Shown: positions 43,901 through 55,502, counted from the first letter of the stretch. The stretch: 64,000 nt of DNA from Apus apus (GCF_020740795.1 NC_067304.1:2408056-2472055); one strand, 5' to 3'. Numbers and translations: made by a program. Notes: generated from the sequence alone by a model not told the origin.

Positions 43901-44700
43901 AAAGCTGGCGTGGGGGTCCCCGTCCCCCCTCTGCCTCTTTGGGGCTGGGAGCAAGGCCAGGGATGGGGTCCCTTGAGGATGCTCCCCCAGCCCAGAGCAA
44001 CCCAGGGCTGAGGACTGGGCAGCTCAGGACAGTAGTGGAGGATACGATGGGGGCACGGGGATGCAAAGGTGGCTCTGGGGGACATCCAGGCACCCCGTGC
44101 ACCTCCATGAACCCCCCCTGATGTTTCCCAGCAGGACGTGAGTGGAAAAATCCCCTGGCTGAATTTTTGCTACTGGAGGAATTGATTATGGGGGGTGGGG
44201 AGGGCAAGGAGGGGCTCGGGGCTGGGTGCTTGGGGGGGGGGGGGGGGGTGTCTCCCCCCAGCTGCGATCCCCCTCACTGGGTATTTTTAGCATTAAATTC
44301 CCCAAAATGCTGGTGAATGGTCTGGGGCATCACGGGGTGGAGGGGGTGAAGGCGGGGAAGATATTAGAGGGAAGATATTGAGGGGTGCTGGGGGTTTTGG
44401 GGGGGGCATGGGCAGGATGCTGGGAAGATTATGGTGGGAACGCTGGGGGGGGAAGGGAAATAAGGGGGGATGCTGGGGACCAGGCTGGGGGTTGATGCCA
44501 GGGGCTGATGCTGGGGGGGGGGACGACATTAGGGAGGGGGTGACACCGGTGGCCACGCCATCCAGCAGGGACCAAGCTGTGGGGGGGGACGGGGAGCATC
44601 CGCTCCGAGGGTCTTACCAGCGGCAAGGAGGGGGGGTCCCGGAGGCAGAGGGCTCCCCCCCAATCCACAGACAGCACCCCCAGGCAGCCACCAGCCCCTG
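40960..44700. other. Poly-C/G-rich intergenic DNA
   Basis: No gene recognised. Dominated by C and G homopolymers of 7-20 bases, for example G runs near 43205, 43330 and 44231 and C runs near 41440 and 42721, separated by ordinary sequence. Less repetitive islands occur near 41460-41590 (containing an AP-1 site TGACTCA at 41553-41559) and 42480-42580. Open frames here are long because stop codons are rare in C-rich DNA, not because they code. Confidence 0.6.
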
Positions 44701-44704
44701 CCTC

Positions 44705-45065
44705 AGGTAGCCCCCCCCAGGTAATCCCCACACATGTAGCCCCCCCCCCCCCAGGTAACCCCCCTGGTAATCCCCACCCAGGCAGTCCCCCCAGGTAACC
44801 CCCCCTAGTAATCCCCACCCAGGTAGCTCACCCAGGTAACCCCCACCCAGGCAATCCCCCCAGGTACCCTCCCCCAGGTAATACCAACCCAGGTAACCCC
44901 CCCAGGCAATCCCCCCAGGTACCCTCCCCCAGGTAACTCCCCCTCAGGTAGCCCACCCAGGTAACCCCCCGCCTGGCAATCCCCCCCCCTCCCAGGTAAT
45001 ACCAACCCAGGTAACCCCTCCAGGTAACCCCTCCAGGTAATCCCCACCCAGGTAACCCCCCAGAT
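44705..45065. repeat. Minisatellite with 'ccaggtaaycccc' core
   Basis: About 360 bp of tandem units 14-20 bp long, consensus near CCCCAGGTAACCCCCAC with variants GTAAT, GCAAT, GTAGC and GTACC. Every full unit contains CAG|GTAA, an exact match to a plus-strand splice donor. On the minus strand it reads as a glycine/leucine/proline-rich repeat, which is not a gene. Confidence 0.85.
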
Positions 45066-45119
45066 ACCCCACCCCCCAGCCTTGTCCGTTCCCCCCCCCC
45101 AGCCCCCGGGCCCCCCTCC

Positions 45120-45245
45120 CGCCCCCCCCCCTCCCGGTGCTGAGTCAGGCTGTTCCCGGCGCTCCCGCTGCCGGGACATCGCGTCCCCAACGCCGGGCGC
45201 CTGGCACCGCGCCCGCCGCCCGCCCCGGCCGGCCCCCCCGGCCAC
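45120..45245. promoter_or_regulatory. Orphan CpG island with MARE/AP-1-like site
   Basis: A compact CpG-dense block (about 45160-45240) preceded by TGCTGAGTCAGG at 45138-45149, which contains the AP-1 core TGAGTCA and most of a Maf recognition element. It is 4 kb from the FKBP5 island and 5 kb from CLPS, so no annotated promoter explains it. A minus-strand ATG at 45184-45182 opens a frame MSRQRERREQPDS, which is not recognised. Confidence 0.4.
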
Positions 45246-45689
45246 GGCAGAGTTTGGGGGGTTGGATATGGGGGGGGGGGGGGGGGAAGGTTGGTGGTGC
45301 CAAGCCCCGCCAGCTGCAGGGGGAGGGTATTTTTGAGGGGCGAAGGATTTGGGGGGGGATACGCAAGAGTCGTTGGAGTTGAGAGTCACCCTTGTGCGAT
45401 GTCCCCGCCCGGTGCGATGATGTCCCCTGCCGGGTGTCCCCCCCCAACCCCACTGCTCCCCAGACACCCCACCACACTCGTCCACCTTGGATCTGCCCAG
45501 GGTGGTGGTTTTGGGTTTTTTTTTTTTGGGGGGGGGATGCAGATCCCCTCCAGCAGGAGCATCCCCTCCTGGCTGAGCATCCCTGGGGGTGCTTCACCCT
45601 TCCACACACACCCCCCCCCCCCCCCCAAACTCAGCCTGACACCCCATCCCGGTGGGGCTGGCGGGGAGCCCCGGCCGCCCCCGGCAGAG

Positions 45690-45785
45690 GTTGGTACAGT
45701 TCGTTACGTCCAGACCGGAATGTACTTTGTGTTAGAAGTGGCCTCAGGCCAGGACGGCAAAGCCCGGACTTTATTTATCCTCCTC
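45690..45785. promoter_or_regulatory. Unique block with NFI palindrome and steroid half-sites
   Basis: A repeat-free stretch inside homopolymer DNA. It contains a perfect NFI palindrome TGGC-N5-GCCA at 45739-45751, and the steroid-receptor half-site-like GGTACA at 45693-45698 and TGTACT at 45721-45726. It is about 3.6 kb upstream of the probable FKBP5 start. Function is inference. Confidence 0.3.
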
Positions 45786-46907
45786 ACTCCGGCCTCGCTG
45801 CATCCTGCGGGGCTGGGGGGGCTTCAGACCCTGCCCACCTCTCCCCCCAACCCCCCCCCACCCCCCCCATTGCTCACCTCCAATTTTTTTTCGGGGGGGG
45901 GCAGGGATTTTTTTTTTTTCTTTTTCTCCCCCTTTTCCCTCTGTGGGAGGGGAAATAATCCGGAAAATAAAGAATAATATTTGTGTCCTTCCAGCCGGTG
46001 GAAGGTTTCCGGGTGTCTGGGAGGGAGATGGGGACTCAGGAAGGGATCCAGGAGCCCCCGGCTGGGGGTGCCCCCACCTGGGTACAGGAGGGGAGGGTTG
46101 TTTGGGTTTGTTGGGTTTTTTTTTTCCAGTGGAGACTGGTGTTTGGATTGCAACCTGGAAATGTATGGATTGGGAATGCACGGGGGGAAAGGGCCAAGCC
46201 TGGACACGCTGGTGGGGACAGGGCAGGATCAGGTCTGTGATGGAGCTGGGGCTCCCCTGGGGTGCCCCCCCTCTCTGTGTGCTGGGGGTGCCTCACCCCC
46301 CTGTGCCGGTAAAAATCCATTGCAGGAGCTGTCAGTGCAAGGAAGGTGGGGGGGGGGGTCACAGCTAGAGGGGGAGATCCCCCCGGGCTGGATCTGACCA
46401 CTTGCCACCAGCCAAGCCCGTGAGGACACCCCACACCCCTCCACTGGGAAGATTATTTGGGGGGGGGGTGTGTTTCAGGCAGAAAGCAGCTCGAGGGCTT
46501 CTTTGCACCCCCAGGATCAGGCAGCTCCACACCGAGTGGGGGTGGTCTTGCCCTGCTGCCACCCCCCTCTATGTGTCGTCCCCCCCCCCTTGGTGTGTCC
46601 CCCCCCCAGTGTCCCCTTGTCCCCACAGCCCGTCCCTGCCGGCGCAGCTGCACCTTGGGCAGCGAGGACGCCGTGTCCTCCTGCGCTGCCTGTTGTGCAA
46701 CACCCGGGGCCTCCCGTAAACACCCGGCACCGGGTGACAAAACCAGGCCCCGGAGGGGCTCACGTGCCCCCGGGGGTGGAGGCCACAGCATGGCCGGGAT
46801 GCAAAGAAAGCCACTTTGCTCCCCCAAAACTGAAGCCGTGGAGGGAAGGATGGATTCGCTTCCCTCGGGAGGTGGGAGCATCTCACACGGGTCCCGGGGG
46901 GATGGGT

Positions 46908-46960
46908 TGACACCCATGGATTGACACCCATGGATTGACACCCCTATCCTGACACCCGGA
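46908..46960. repeat. 15-bp tandem repeat, about 3.5 units
   Basis: Direct units of 'ttgacacccatgga' with a decaying last copy. Confidence 0.8.
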
Positions 46961-48585
46961 GCCATCGATTTGTGCCACCAACAGGTGGAAGGAAACAGGC
47001 AGAAAACCCATTTCCTTGGCTCTCCAACACCCTGGAGAGATTCGCTGATGTGGCTTTGAGATGTGAAGCCAGGGCAGGGGGTGGGCTCTCCTCCCCGTGC
47101 TCTTGGGGCAGATTAATGCTGGTTATTTTTAGCAGAAGACAAGGATGAATAAAAATATCCCCTCTTTTAGTTTAATTTTTTCTTTCTTCCTTTTTTTTTT
47201 TTTTTTTCTTTTAATTCTTTTTTTTATTTTTACTCAGGAACTGCTGCTTTCTCATCACTCCAGGTGCCCAGGGGTCAGTGTGAGGGAGGACAGCACCAGG
47301 GGAGGGTCTCCTCGGTTCCAATTGGGGGTTCCCCCCTCCACACACGCACACACAGACACCCCATCTTTTTGGGGCCACAAGGTGGGACACATGCAACCAG
47401 CTGGATGGTGACAGGGAACAAGCAGTGCCCCTGGCAGCAGCCCTGAAGCCAAGCAGGATTATTTCTGGAGCAGATTTCCTCCAGGTTGTGTTACAGGGAT
47501 GGGGGGGATGGGGCAGACCCCAGCACCGGGGGCAGGGGGGGTAAGGGGAGGGGGTCAGACATCCCCCCACCCAAGAAAGTGGAGCAAGCTGGGGGTTCTG
47601 GTGCTGGTATCGTGGTGGTTTGGAAAGTGTCTTTTTAAAAACCAAACCAAACCTCCAAGTGCTTTCTTCCCATCTATTTTCCTTTTATTTTTCTATGAAA
47701 AACAACCCAAATCTACAATATTTGTGGTGCAAAGGCAAAGCAGGCTGGACCCTCCCCCGCTGCTGCCACTGTCCCCAGGGGATTTTTCAGGGGGTTATCT
47801 AAGGGGCCTGCACAAAATGAAGCTGCTGGGTTTCCTGATACTGGAAACCCTCAATATTTCTTTGTTAAACAGAAATTTAAAGCTCTCAGAGGCCGGGCAG
47901 GAAACATTTAAAACCAAAATGCGAGAAATCACTCGGGTTATTTTAGAGAGGGGAAAAATAAAAAAGGTGGTGAAAATAAACCTTTTGTTTGCTTTTTTGT
48001 CTAAAATGGGCTGTCATTTTTAAATTCTGGGGTCCCAATGAGTGCCATGGGTGGCTCAATTACAGCTGGGATAATCCACCCGGGCATCAAACCTGTGAGT
48101 AATCAGCACCCATCAGGGCAGCCCTGCCTCCCACCCAGCCCTGGGGGGGGTTTACTGGGAATTGGGGTGCAGGCTGGGAGCAGCAACACCAACCTGGGGA
48201 AAACAAAGGCTTGATAGCAAAATATTGGGAGACACCACATTTTAAATCTGCCCCGTTATCCAACCTCCTCCTCCCCCCCCCCCCCCAACTTCTTTTTTTG
48301 CCCTGTGACTGGCTGAAGGTGCAGGAGCAGTAATCAGGTGTTTAATTGCAAATGTGTGTTATTTCTCATCTCGGGGAGCCGGGGCGGGGGGGGGGCAGTG
48401 TGTGTATTTTGAGACAGCTCTTAACAAAAAATCTTTCCTCTTTTGTACAGAACGGGAACGTTTCTCGTGTCCCAGGGGCCGGCGTGTCCTCCAAACCCCG
48501 TCCCCGGCTGCGGGAGGTTGTTACTCGCTTTCTAGTGTGATGTTTCTCTTAAAAAAAACCCCGAGGAGGCGGCACGGGGTTGGGG
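46961..48585. other. Intergenic DNA upstream of FKBP5, no gene seen
   Basis: Contains a long T-rich run (about 47160-47235) and a 'tttttggggccacaa' region, otherwise unique DNA. No recognisable gene. Confidence 0.6.
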
Positions 48586-49080
48586 GGTACCCATGGGGGG
48601 GGGGGGGGTTGTTATACAGGGTTGGGGGTACGCGTGGGGTATTGCATGGGGTTGGGGACCCCCCCACAGAGCATTGGGCGGGGGGTACCCATGGGGTGTT
48701 GCAAAGGGGTGGGGCACCTCCGGGACATGGCATTTGGGGCTGGTTGGTCCCCTGGGGCTGGGGTGGCCTTGGAGGGGGTGGAGGAAAGTGGGCCCCCCCC
48801 CCCCCAATTGCTCAGGGCTGGGGGAACCTTGAGAGCGCTGCGTGGGGCCGAGGTGACCTTGGAGCACCGCGTGGAGCTGACCCTCGCCCCCCCCCCCACC
48901 CGGGGGCGTTGTTACAGGGCGGGGAGCTCCCTCTGGGGCATTGCACGGGGCTGAGGACCACCCGGACCACCCCCCGGGGCACTGTGCGGAGCCAGGGACT
49001 CCCCCAGGGAGCTGAACGGGGCTGGGGAGCACACCCCCCCCCTCCCGAGAGTTGAAGGGGTCCAGGAGCCCCCCGGGAGA
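48585..49080. repeat. Degenerate G-rich minisatellite upstream of FKBP5
   Basis: Imperfect units of roughly 35-50 bp built on 'ggggttgggg-acccatgggg-tgttgca' and later 'gggctgaggtgaccttggag'. G-rich on the plus strand with many GGG tracts. Confidence 0.55.
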
Positions 49081-49189
49081 TGGCAGGAGGCTGCGGAGCC
49101 CCCCGGGACCCCCCGGCTCCCGCCCGGCTTGGTTGCCCCCGGCAAGTGCGCGGGGTGGGCGGGGCCTGCCGGCAGGGGGCGGGGGAAGA

Positions 49190-49329
49190 GGGCGCTGATT
49201 TGCATACCGCGGCCACTCTAACCAATGAAAAGGCGTCTCGGGGGCGCTTCGGCGAGACGGGCAGGCGGAAGAGCCAATGGGGAGCGAGCGGGAGGGCGGG
49301 GCGTAGGTGGCCGGGGGGGGGGACTCTGC
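49190..49329 (+). promoter_or_regulatory. FKBP5: FKBP5 CpG-island promoter (octamer, two CCAAT, GC box)
   Basis: CpG-rich TATA-less promoter. Seen: perfect octamer ATTTGCAT at 49198-49205, CCAAT at 49222-49226 and 49274-49278 (52 bp apart, same orientation), and GGGCGGGGC at about 49294-49303. Assignment to FKBP5 rests on position: it is the only CpG island between CLPS and FKBP5 exon 2 followed by a good plus-strand donor. Confidence 0.65.
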
Positions 49330-49382
49330 CGGCGCGGGAGCGCGGAGCCACTCGGAGGCGGGCGGCGGCGGAGCGCGGGCAG
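49330..49382 (+). other. FKBP5: FKBP5 noncoding exon 1 (probable)
   Basis: GC-rich sequence ending GGGCAG|GTGGGA at 49382. The family has a noncoding first exon far upstream of the ATG exon, which fits the 11.9 kb to 61289. The 5' limit is a guess. Confidence 0.5.
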
Positions 49383-49539
49383 GTGGGACCTGGGGGGGCA
49401 CGGGGGGCCCTCGGGGGAACAGGGGGGCCCTGGGAGGAACAGGAGAAGCCTGGGGGAGCCGGGGGGCGGGAGGGACCCTGGCGGGGCCAGGGGGGGCAGG
49501 AGGGTCCCTGGGTGAGTGGGGAGGGGGGGGGTCCCTGGG

Positions 49540-49990
49540 GCACGGGACCCCTGCGTGGGGCGGTTCTGTGTGGGGTTTGAGGGTGGGGGTCCCTGTGTGG
49601 GACTGGGGTGTCCCTGTGTGGGACTGGGGTGTCCCTGTGTGGGACTGGAGGGTGCTGGAGGGCCCTGCGTGGGTTGGGGGACCCTGCGTGGAGGTGGGAG
49701 GCCTCTGCGTGGGGCTGGGGGTGTCTGCGTGGGGCTGGGGGCCTGGGGTGCCCTGCGTGGTTCTGTGAGCAGTTTGTGTGGGGCTGGAGGCGGGGGGGGG
49801 TGGGGGTGTGTCTGTGTGAGGCCGGAGAAGTACCGTTCATCTGGGGGGGGGGGGGGATAACGTGGGGCAGTGCGGGGTTGGGGAGGGGGCGCGCGTGGGG
49901 CTGGTGGACCCTGCGTGGGGTGGGGGGGGTGGGGAGGGGCCTTGGGGTCCTGCGTGGGGCTGGGGAGTCGTGGGGAAGGGAGATGGTGCC
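49540..49990. repeat. G-rich minisatellite at start of FKBP5 intron 1
   Basis: Units of about 21-27 bp: 'gtgtgggactggggtgtccct' three times near 49600-49650, then 'ggaccctgcgtggggctgggg' variants. Strongly purine/G skewed on the coding strand, so R-loop or G-quadruplex formation just downstream of the promoter is plausible. Confidence 0.7.
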
Positions 49991-50628
49991 CCTGCTGCTG
50001 CTGCGAGGAAAGGGTGGGGGTCCCTACCCTACAGACCCCCCCCCCCCAGTGCAGGGGATGTCCGGGAAGAGTCAATTCAGCTGCGTCCCAGCGCTGGGAG
50101 GTGGGAACAGGGGCCGAGGTGGCTTCGGTAGGACGAGGTGACACTATTTGTGCCAGCGGGGACGCTGCTGGAGGGAGGGGTTTTTCCTTTTTCCCCACTT
50201 TCCCTCCCAAAAACGAGCTCCTGGGCTCAGCTATAACGTTTCCTCTGATGCCACCTACCAACCAACCAGCCAACCATCCCCTCTAGGGTGTGTGCACAAA
50301 CAGTTTTATCGGCAGGAGCTGGAAGGGGTTGCATAAGGTAAATGTGAATTTGGATTTATTTTTAAAAAAAAAAAAAAAAGCTTCAGCTATTTTTCCTTCT
50401 TCTCTGAGCCCAAAAGCTCTTCCAGACTTCCAGTTTTTTCCAGTGCCCGTTGGGGTGAGCTTGCTTTTGTTGGGAAAGATTATTTTCTGTGATGAGGTGT
50501 GAGAGCTTGTGGGGGTGATGAACGTCCTCGGTGGTTTCCAGCTAAGGTTCCAAAGCTGCAGCTGTGTTTTTATCCTGGAAAATAAACCCCACACAACACA
50601 CCAAAAAAACCCCACAACAAAACCTTAA

Positions 50629-50659
<31 letters not shown>

Positions 50660-51169
50660 AAAACACCCAACCCCCAGGAGCTGCTAGTTGAGGGTTTAAA
50701 AGTTGGAATTGAAATGATGTCTCTTCATCGTGAGTTATTAAACTGTTTGAAGGTGGATTTGGGATGTTGGTGGGGGCATCGAAGCCAGCCTGGAAACTGG
50801 GATGAAAATTGGAAAAGGAAAAGTTGAAAGCACAAGTTGCTGTTTCCTTTCAAATGCAGGGAAGCTGCACATCTCCCATGTCCCTCCTGCCTCCTTCCCT
50901 GTCCCACAAAGGGCTGGGGGGCAAGGAAATCCTTAAATCCATCCTGCCAAGCCTATATCAGGCTTTTTTGGGGCTGTTTTCCTGGAGGTGGGATGGGTGT
51001 GGGTTGGGTGGTGACTCTGTGCTTGGAGATGTTCAGGTTTTATTCCCAACCTGTTACCTCAGAGATGGGACAAACTGCTGGGGGAGGACACAGAAATGTC
51101 ACTGGGGGGGTTAAGCAGGAATGTGGGGCTGGGAAGGACGAACTTTCCAGTGGGGCTGGGAGTTTTGTA

Positions 51170-51390
51170 ACCCAGAAGTGGGATGCTGGGGTCCTTTGTC
51201 TGGGGGCTGGTGTCCTCGTTGGGATGTTGGGGTCCCTCAGCTGGGTGCTGGGGTCCCTCCAATGGGATGCTGGGTGTCCTTGGTGTGGATGCTGGGGTTC
51301 CTTGGTGGGGTCCTGGGGTCCTTTGGCTGAATCCTGGGGTCCCTCAGTAGGACACTGGTGTCCCTTGGTGAGATGCTGGTCCTTGTCCCC
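51170..51390. repeat. About 30-bp minisatellite, 7 units
   Basis: Repeated 'gggatgctggggtcctt-ggctgg' style units with point variation, in FKBP5 intron 1. Confidence 0.75.
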
Positions 51391-51989
51391 AGATGGGTGG
51401 TGACAACAACCTGTGCTCATTTGAGGGGGGGGGGGACAGGACATGCTGGTGGAGCAAGGGGTTGCCAGAGACTTCTTGGGAGGGTTTGGGGTGATGAATC
51501 AGGAGGGGCTCGTGCTGGACAAAGTCTGTGATGGGAAGAACCCCCTATTTCTGTGGGGTTGGTGGAGATGTTACAGATTCTGCTGAAACTGGCCAGGAGG
51601 GGTGTGATGGCTCCTGGGCTCTCTGGTGGTTCTGGGCTTGGAAAATGGAGCAGGGCCAGTGCTGGGGGCAGCTCGTGCAGTTATTTTTCTTAATTAAAAC
51701 CCAGAAACAAGCACAAGCAAATCATCCCAGCTTCCCCAGGCTGTGTTTGCTCAGCACGCTCCTGGATTATGTTGAGGTCCTTTTCCCAGCACTGTTAGAA
51801 ACAAGCCAGAAAATAAGGGCAGTTCCTGAGTGGAAACCAAGCTGTGTCCTTCAGGAACATCACTGCTGGGTAATTAGGTGGGTTTTAATTACTGGTTTGC
51901 AGAAGAAGGAAGTTTGCTGTAAGGCTGGAGGTGCTCAGGACAGGACCCCCCAGCTCTGTCTGTGTTGGCTCAGTGGGAAAAGTATTTTA

Positions 51990-52840
51990 TAAAGTATTTG
52001 GAGAATTTTCACTCGTATTTTTTTGTACCATTTTCTATTTGATTTTATGTTCACACTTGGTTACATATATTTATATAAGGCTGTTGCAGCCCCTTGTTTC
52101 AGTTATTTATGTTTTTATACTGTTTTATATTTGATTTTATATTCACACTCAGTTAAATATATTTATACAAAGTTATTACCAGCCCCTTCATTCAGTTATT
52201 TTTACTTTTATACTATTTTATATTTGATTTTATGCTCACACTCAACTCTATATATTTATAGAGTTGTTATCAGCCCCTTGATTCAGTTATTTACATTTTT
52301 ATACTATTTTTTATTTTATATTCACACTCAGTTATATGTATTTATACCAAGCTCTTATCAGCCCCTGGATTCAGTTGTTTATATTATTTATGCTATTTCA
52401 TATTTAATTTTATATTCACACTCAACTATATATATTTATACAAGACTGTTGCAGCCCCTTGGTTCTCTTTATTTACATTTTTATACTATTTCATATTTAA
52501 TTTTATAGTCACACTCAACTTTATATATTTATATAAAATTCTTACCAGCCCCTTGATTCAGTTATTTACATTTTTATACTATTTTGTATTTGATTTTATA
52601 TTCACACTCAACTATATATATTTATACAAAGCTGTTGCAGCCCCTTGATTCAGTTATTTATGTTATTTATGCTATTTTATATTTAATTTTATCTTCACAC
52701 TCAACTATATACATTTATATAAAGCTCTTGCAGCCCCTTGGTGCAGTTATTTATATTTTTATGGTATTTTATATTGGATTTTATCTTCACACTCCACGAT
52801 ATCTGTTGATATCAAGTTCTTGCAGCCCCTGGAGGGAGCT
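51990..52840. repeat. AT-rich 91-bp minisatellite, about 9 units
   Basis: Nine copies of a unit containing 'cagccccttgattcagttat' followed by 'tttatactattttatatttg', 'attttatattcacactcaac' and 'tatatatatttatacaaagc'. The 'cagcccct' landmark recurs near 52088, 52180, 52270, 52356, 52452, 52545, 52636, 52727 and 52819. Lies in FKBP5 intron 1. It has long open frames only because the unit lacks stops in one frame. Confidence 0.92.
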
Positions 52841-55502
52841 GCAGAGTTCCCCCTGCTCCCGTGCATATCCCAGGGGAATGAAAAATCACCCAGCAAAGGT
52901 GGTTTTATTTCCATGCTGTTCATTATTGGGAGTTAAAAAAAAAAAAGCAGCCACGAGTGCCCCAGTGTATGAGTTGTTGGTGTAACTTGTGTGTCGTGGA
53001 GCCAACGAGATTGTTCTGTCATCTGTAACTGGTGGGAAGAAGGATTTGGGATTTTGGGGGGAAAAATGAGGAAAACAGGAAGGAAAAAAAAGCAAGGGTC
53101 GGCAGTTGGGGGGGTTGTGGAAGATGAAGGGGTTCAATGAAATCATCATCTGCAGCCACATCCCCTGGTCAGGAGTAGAAACGTCGCTCTTAGAAATTCA
53201 GCCTCTTAGAAAAAGCTCTGCTCCAAGAAATCCCAGTTTGGCCCGGGAACAGACTGGTGTTTCACAACATGCCGGGAAACTGCCGTTTGCCCTGGATTAT
53301 TTGGCATTTATGGAGCATCAGGGCACACGTGGCTGCGAAACAAGACAAAAAACAAACCCAGAAAGGTCTTGGGTGTCGGGTTATTTCTCGGCGCGCGGCA
53401 GCGGAGGAAGCCAAGGAGGGGATCCCCCCCCCAAGCCCCTCCCTTGGAATTTGGCACCCGGGGCACTCAAGATGCTGCCAAAAGGGAATAAAGGTTTAAA
53501 ATCCAACATTTCCACTCCTGGAGCTGGAATTGAGGGTCACCAAGGCTGGGAGTTTATTGGCAAAACCCCTTGATCTAAAAGCCATGAGAGGCTTTTAGAA
53601 ATGAAAAAAAAAAAAAAAGAATAATCAGAAATGCAGTAAATCAATGTTTAATTGTAGGGTTTACGCTGGAGAAAAGGCTAAATTAGAACAGAATTGGCAA
53701 ACGAGGCATTTCTTGTTTATTCCTATTTTGTATTTATTTTAGTTCCCCCCAGTCTGTCTCTTAAAATTGAATTTTCTCTGCGTTGGCTTCACCGCTGCCC
53801 AGGAAGATGATGTTCCTGGCTGCCTGTGGTGGGGTCAAACTTCACCAGGATGTTCTGGACAGGGAGTAGAACCTCACGCTGAATAATCAGAGGTGGAATA
53901 TTTCCTTCCAGTGTCCCAAAAATCCCTGGCTGGGTTTGTTCTGGGTTGTTTTCACCCAGGGAAAAGACACGAGGAAAGGCGCCTGCTCATTTTCGATGGC
54001 AAAAAAAACCAGCCCCAACTAACCCAGTTAGAGGGAGCCAAGGAGTGGGCAGTGGGATGTCAAGTATTTCTTGCTTGTTAAAGATGGTTTATATAACCTG
54101 TTTGGTTATAGTATTGTGGGTTGCTGGGTGTTGTTGTGTTTTTTTTTTTTGTCCCCTTTTTCAGTTACATAATCCTGATTTATGAAAGCATTAGGAAATT
54201 GTGTTCCCTGCTGGTGGGTGAGCAGCTCTAGGGAACAGCCTCGGAACCTGTGGGGATGCTGCACTCAGCCCCTCTGCCAGCTGCCTCCTGAGAAGCTCAG
54301 GAAGGTGTGGAGCAGCTATTTGTAGACATTGTTGTTATTATTTTTAAATTATTATACTATCACATACATATATATTATATCACGTATTTTTGCCATCACC
54401 CAAGGCCCCTCCGGCAGCAGGATGGGTGCAGGCTGGTACCTCTCCCTGCCATTGGAAAGCAGATTATTTCACTGCTGGCTCCAACATTCCTGTTTTTTCC
54501 AGGATTTTTGGGATGTGTAGCTTGTGGCAGAGGCTCATGGTGATTTTTGTGGTGGGAGCAGCTGAAATCCTTGCTGGGCTGGGGATGGTTTTGGAGCCAG
54601 GTGGGATAGGAGCCACAGAGCATCGTTGTGTAAAGCCCTCACCCACATCCCTGGCATCTTCTCCCCTTGGAAGAGCCACAGTCCATAAATGTTTATGGGC
54701 TTTTCCTCCTCTGGTGTCTTTTGGAATAAAGAAGGGGAAAAAAAGAATATATTGCTTGGGTTTTCTTTGCCCATTACACATGAAACTGGAGGGCAAGTAC
54801 CCACAAAGGAGGGGATGGACCACAGGCTGCCAGTGGGATGTTCACAAGAGGGTCAAGTCCAAAGAATTTCTTATCCTTTGGAGTAGGAATTTGGAAGAAA
54901 TCCCTTCTTTTCTCTTTTATCCTTTCTTTTAATCTTGTTTTGAAGCAACCTGGAAGAAACACCAAGCAAGCAGAGCCTCACTGGTGCCTGGCTAGATAAC
55001 CAGGGAAAGAACCAGATGACTTTTAATGGGTTGATGTTGTAAATGGAGGGGAAAAAAAAAAAAACAACCAACACAAAACAAACAACTTTCTGAAAGTCTT
55101 TTGGCTGTTGCTGCTGAGGGTGCCCTCTTCCAGCTCCCGAGGGATGCAGACAGGCTGAACCCATCTTGTTTTCTGTTGAAATATTTATTCTGGCAGGGAG
55201 CAGCCAGCCATCCTGCTCACTTGCTCCTCTCTCTCTGCAGCTGAAACTTGAGGGCAGCCTCTTCTTCAACGTAGATTAATTCAAATAAAATTAAAATAAA
55301 AATGAGTTTTGATTTGGATCTCAGCTCCAACCACTTCAGAAGCTTAAAAATATTAGCTAGGCAAAAGGATGAAGCAAGTGTGACTGAGGACATTCTGTTT
55401 TATTTAACTTAGCCACATGCACTAGTTTCCTTTTCTGCCTTTGTTGTTCTCTTAATTGCTTAAAAACCTCCTTTTGCTGCTGTAACACCAAGATCCTCCA
55501 GT

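Noticed and set aside
44828-45190. Gly/Leu/Pro/Trp-rich minus-strand frame resembling a structural repeat protein
   Set aside because: It is the translation of the 'ccaggtaac' minisatellite and changes frame with unit length.
46457-46924. Cysteine-rich frame (RPCRRSCTLGSED..SSCAACC) after an acceptor-like site at about 46627, possible colipase-like gene
   Set aside because: Cysteine spacing does not match colipase or CLPSL proteins, no upstream signal-peptide exon is visible, and the minus strand is equally open.
52023-52985. Two open frames (161 and 133 codons) with Tyr/Leu/Ser-rich repeats
   Set aside because: Translation of the 91-bp AT-rich minisatellite, with no start context or splice sites.
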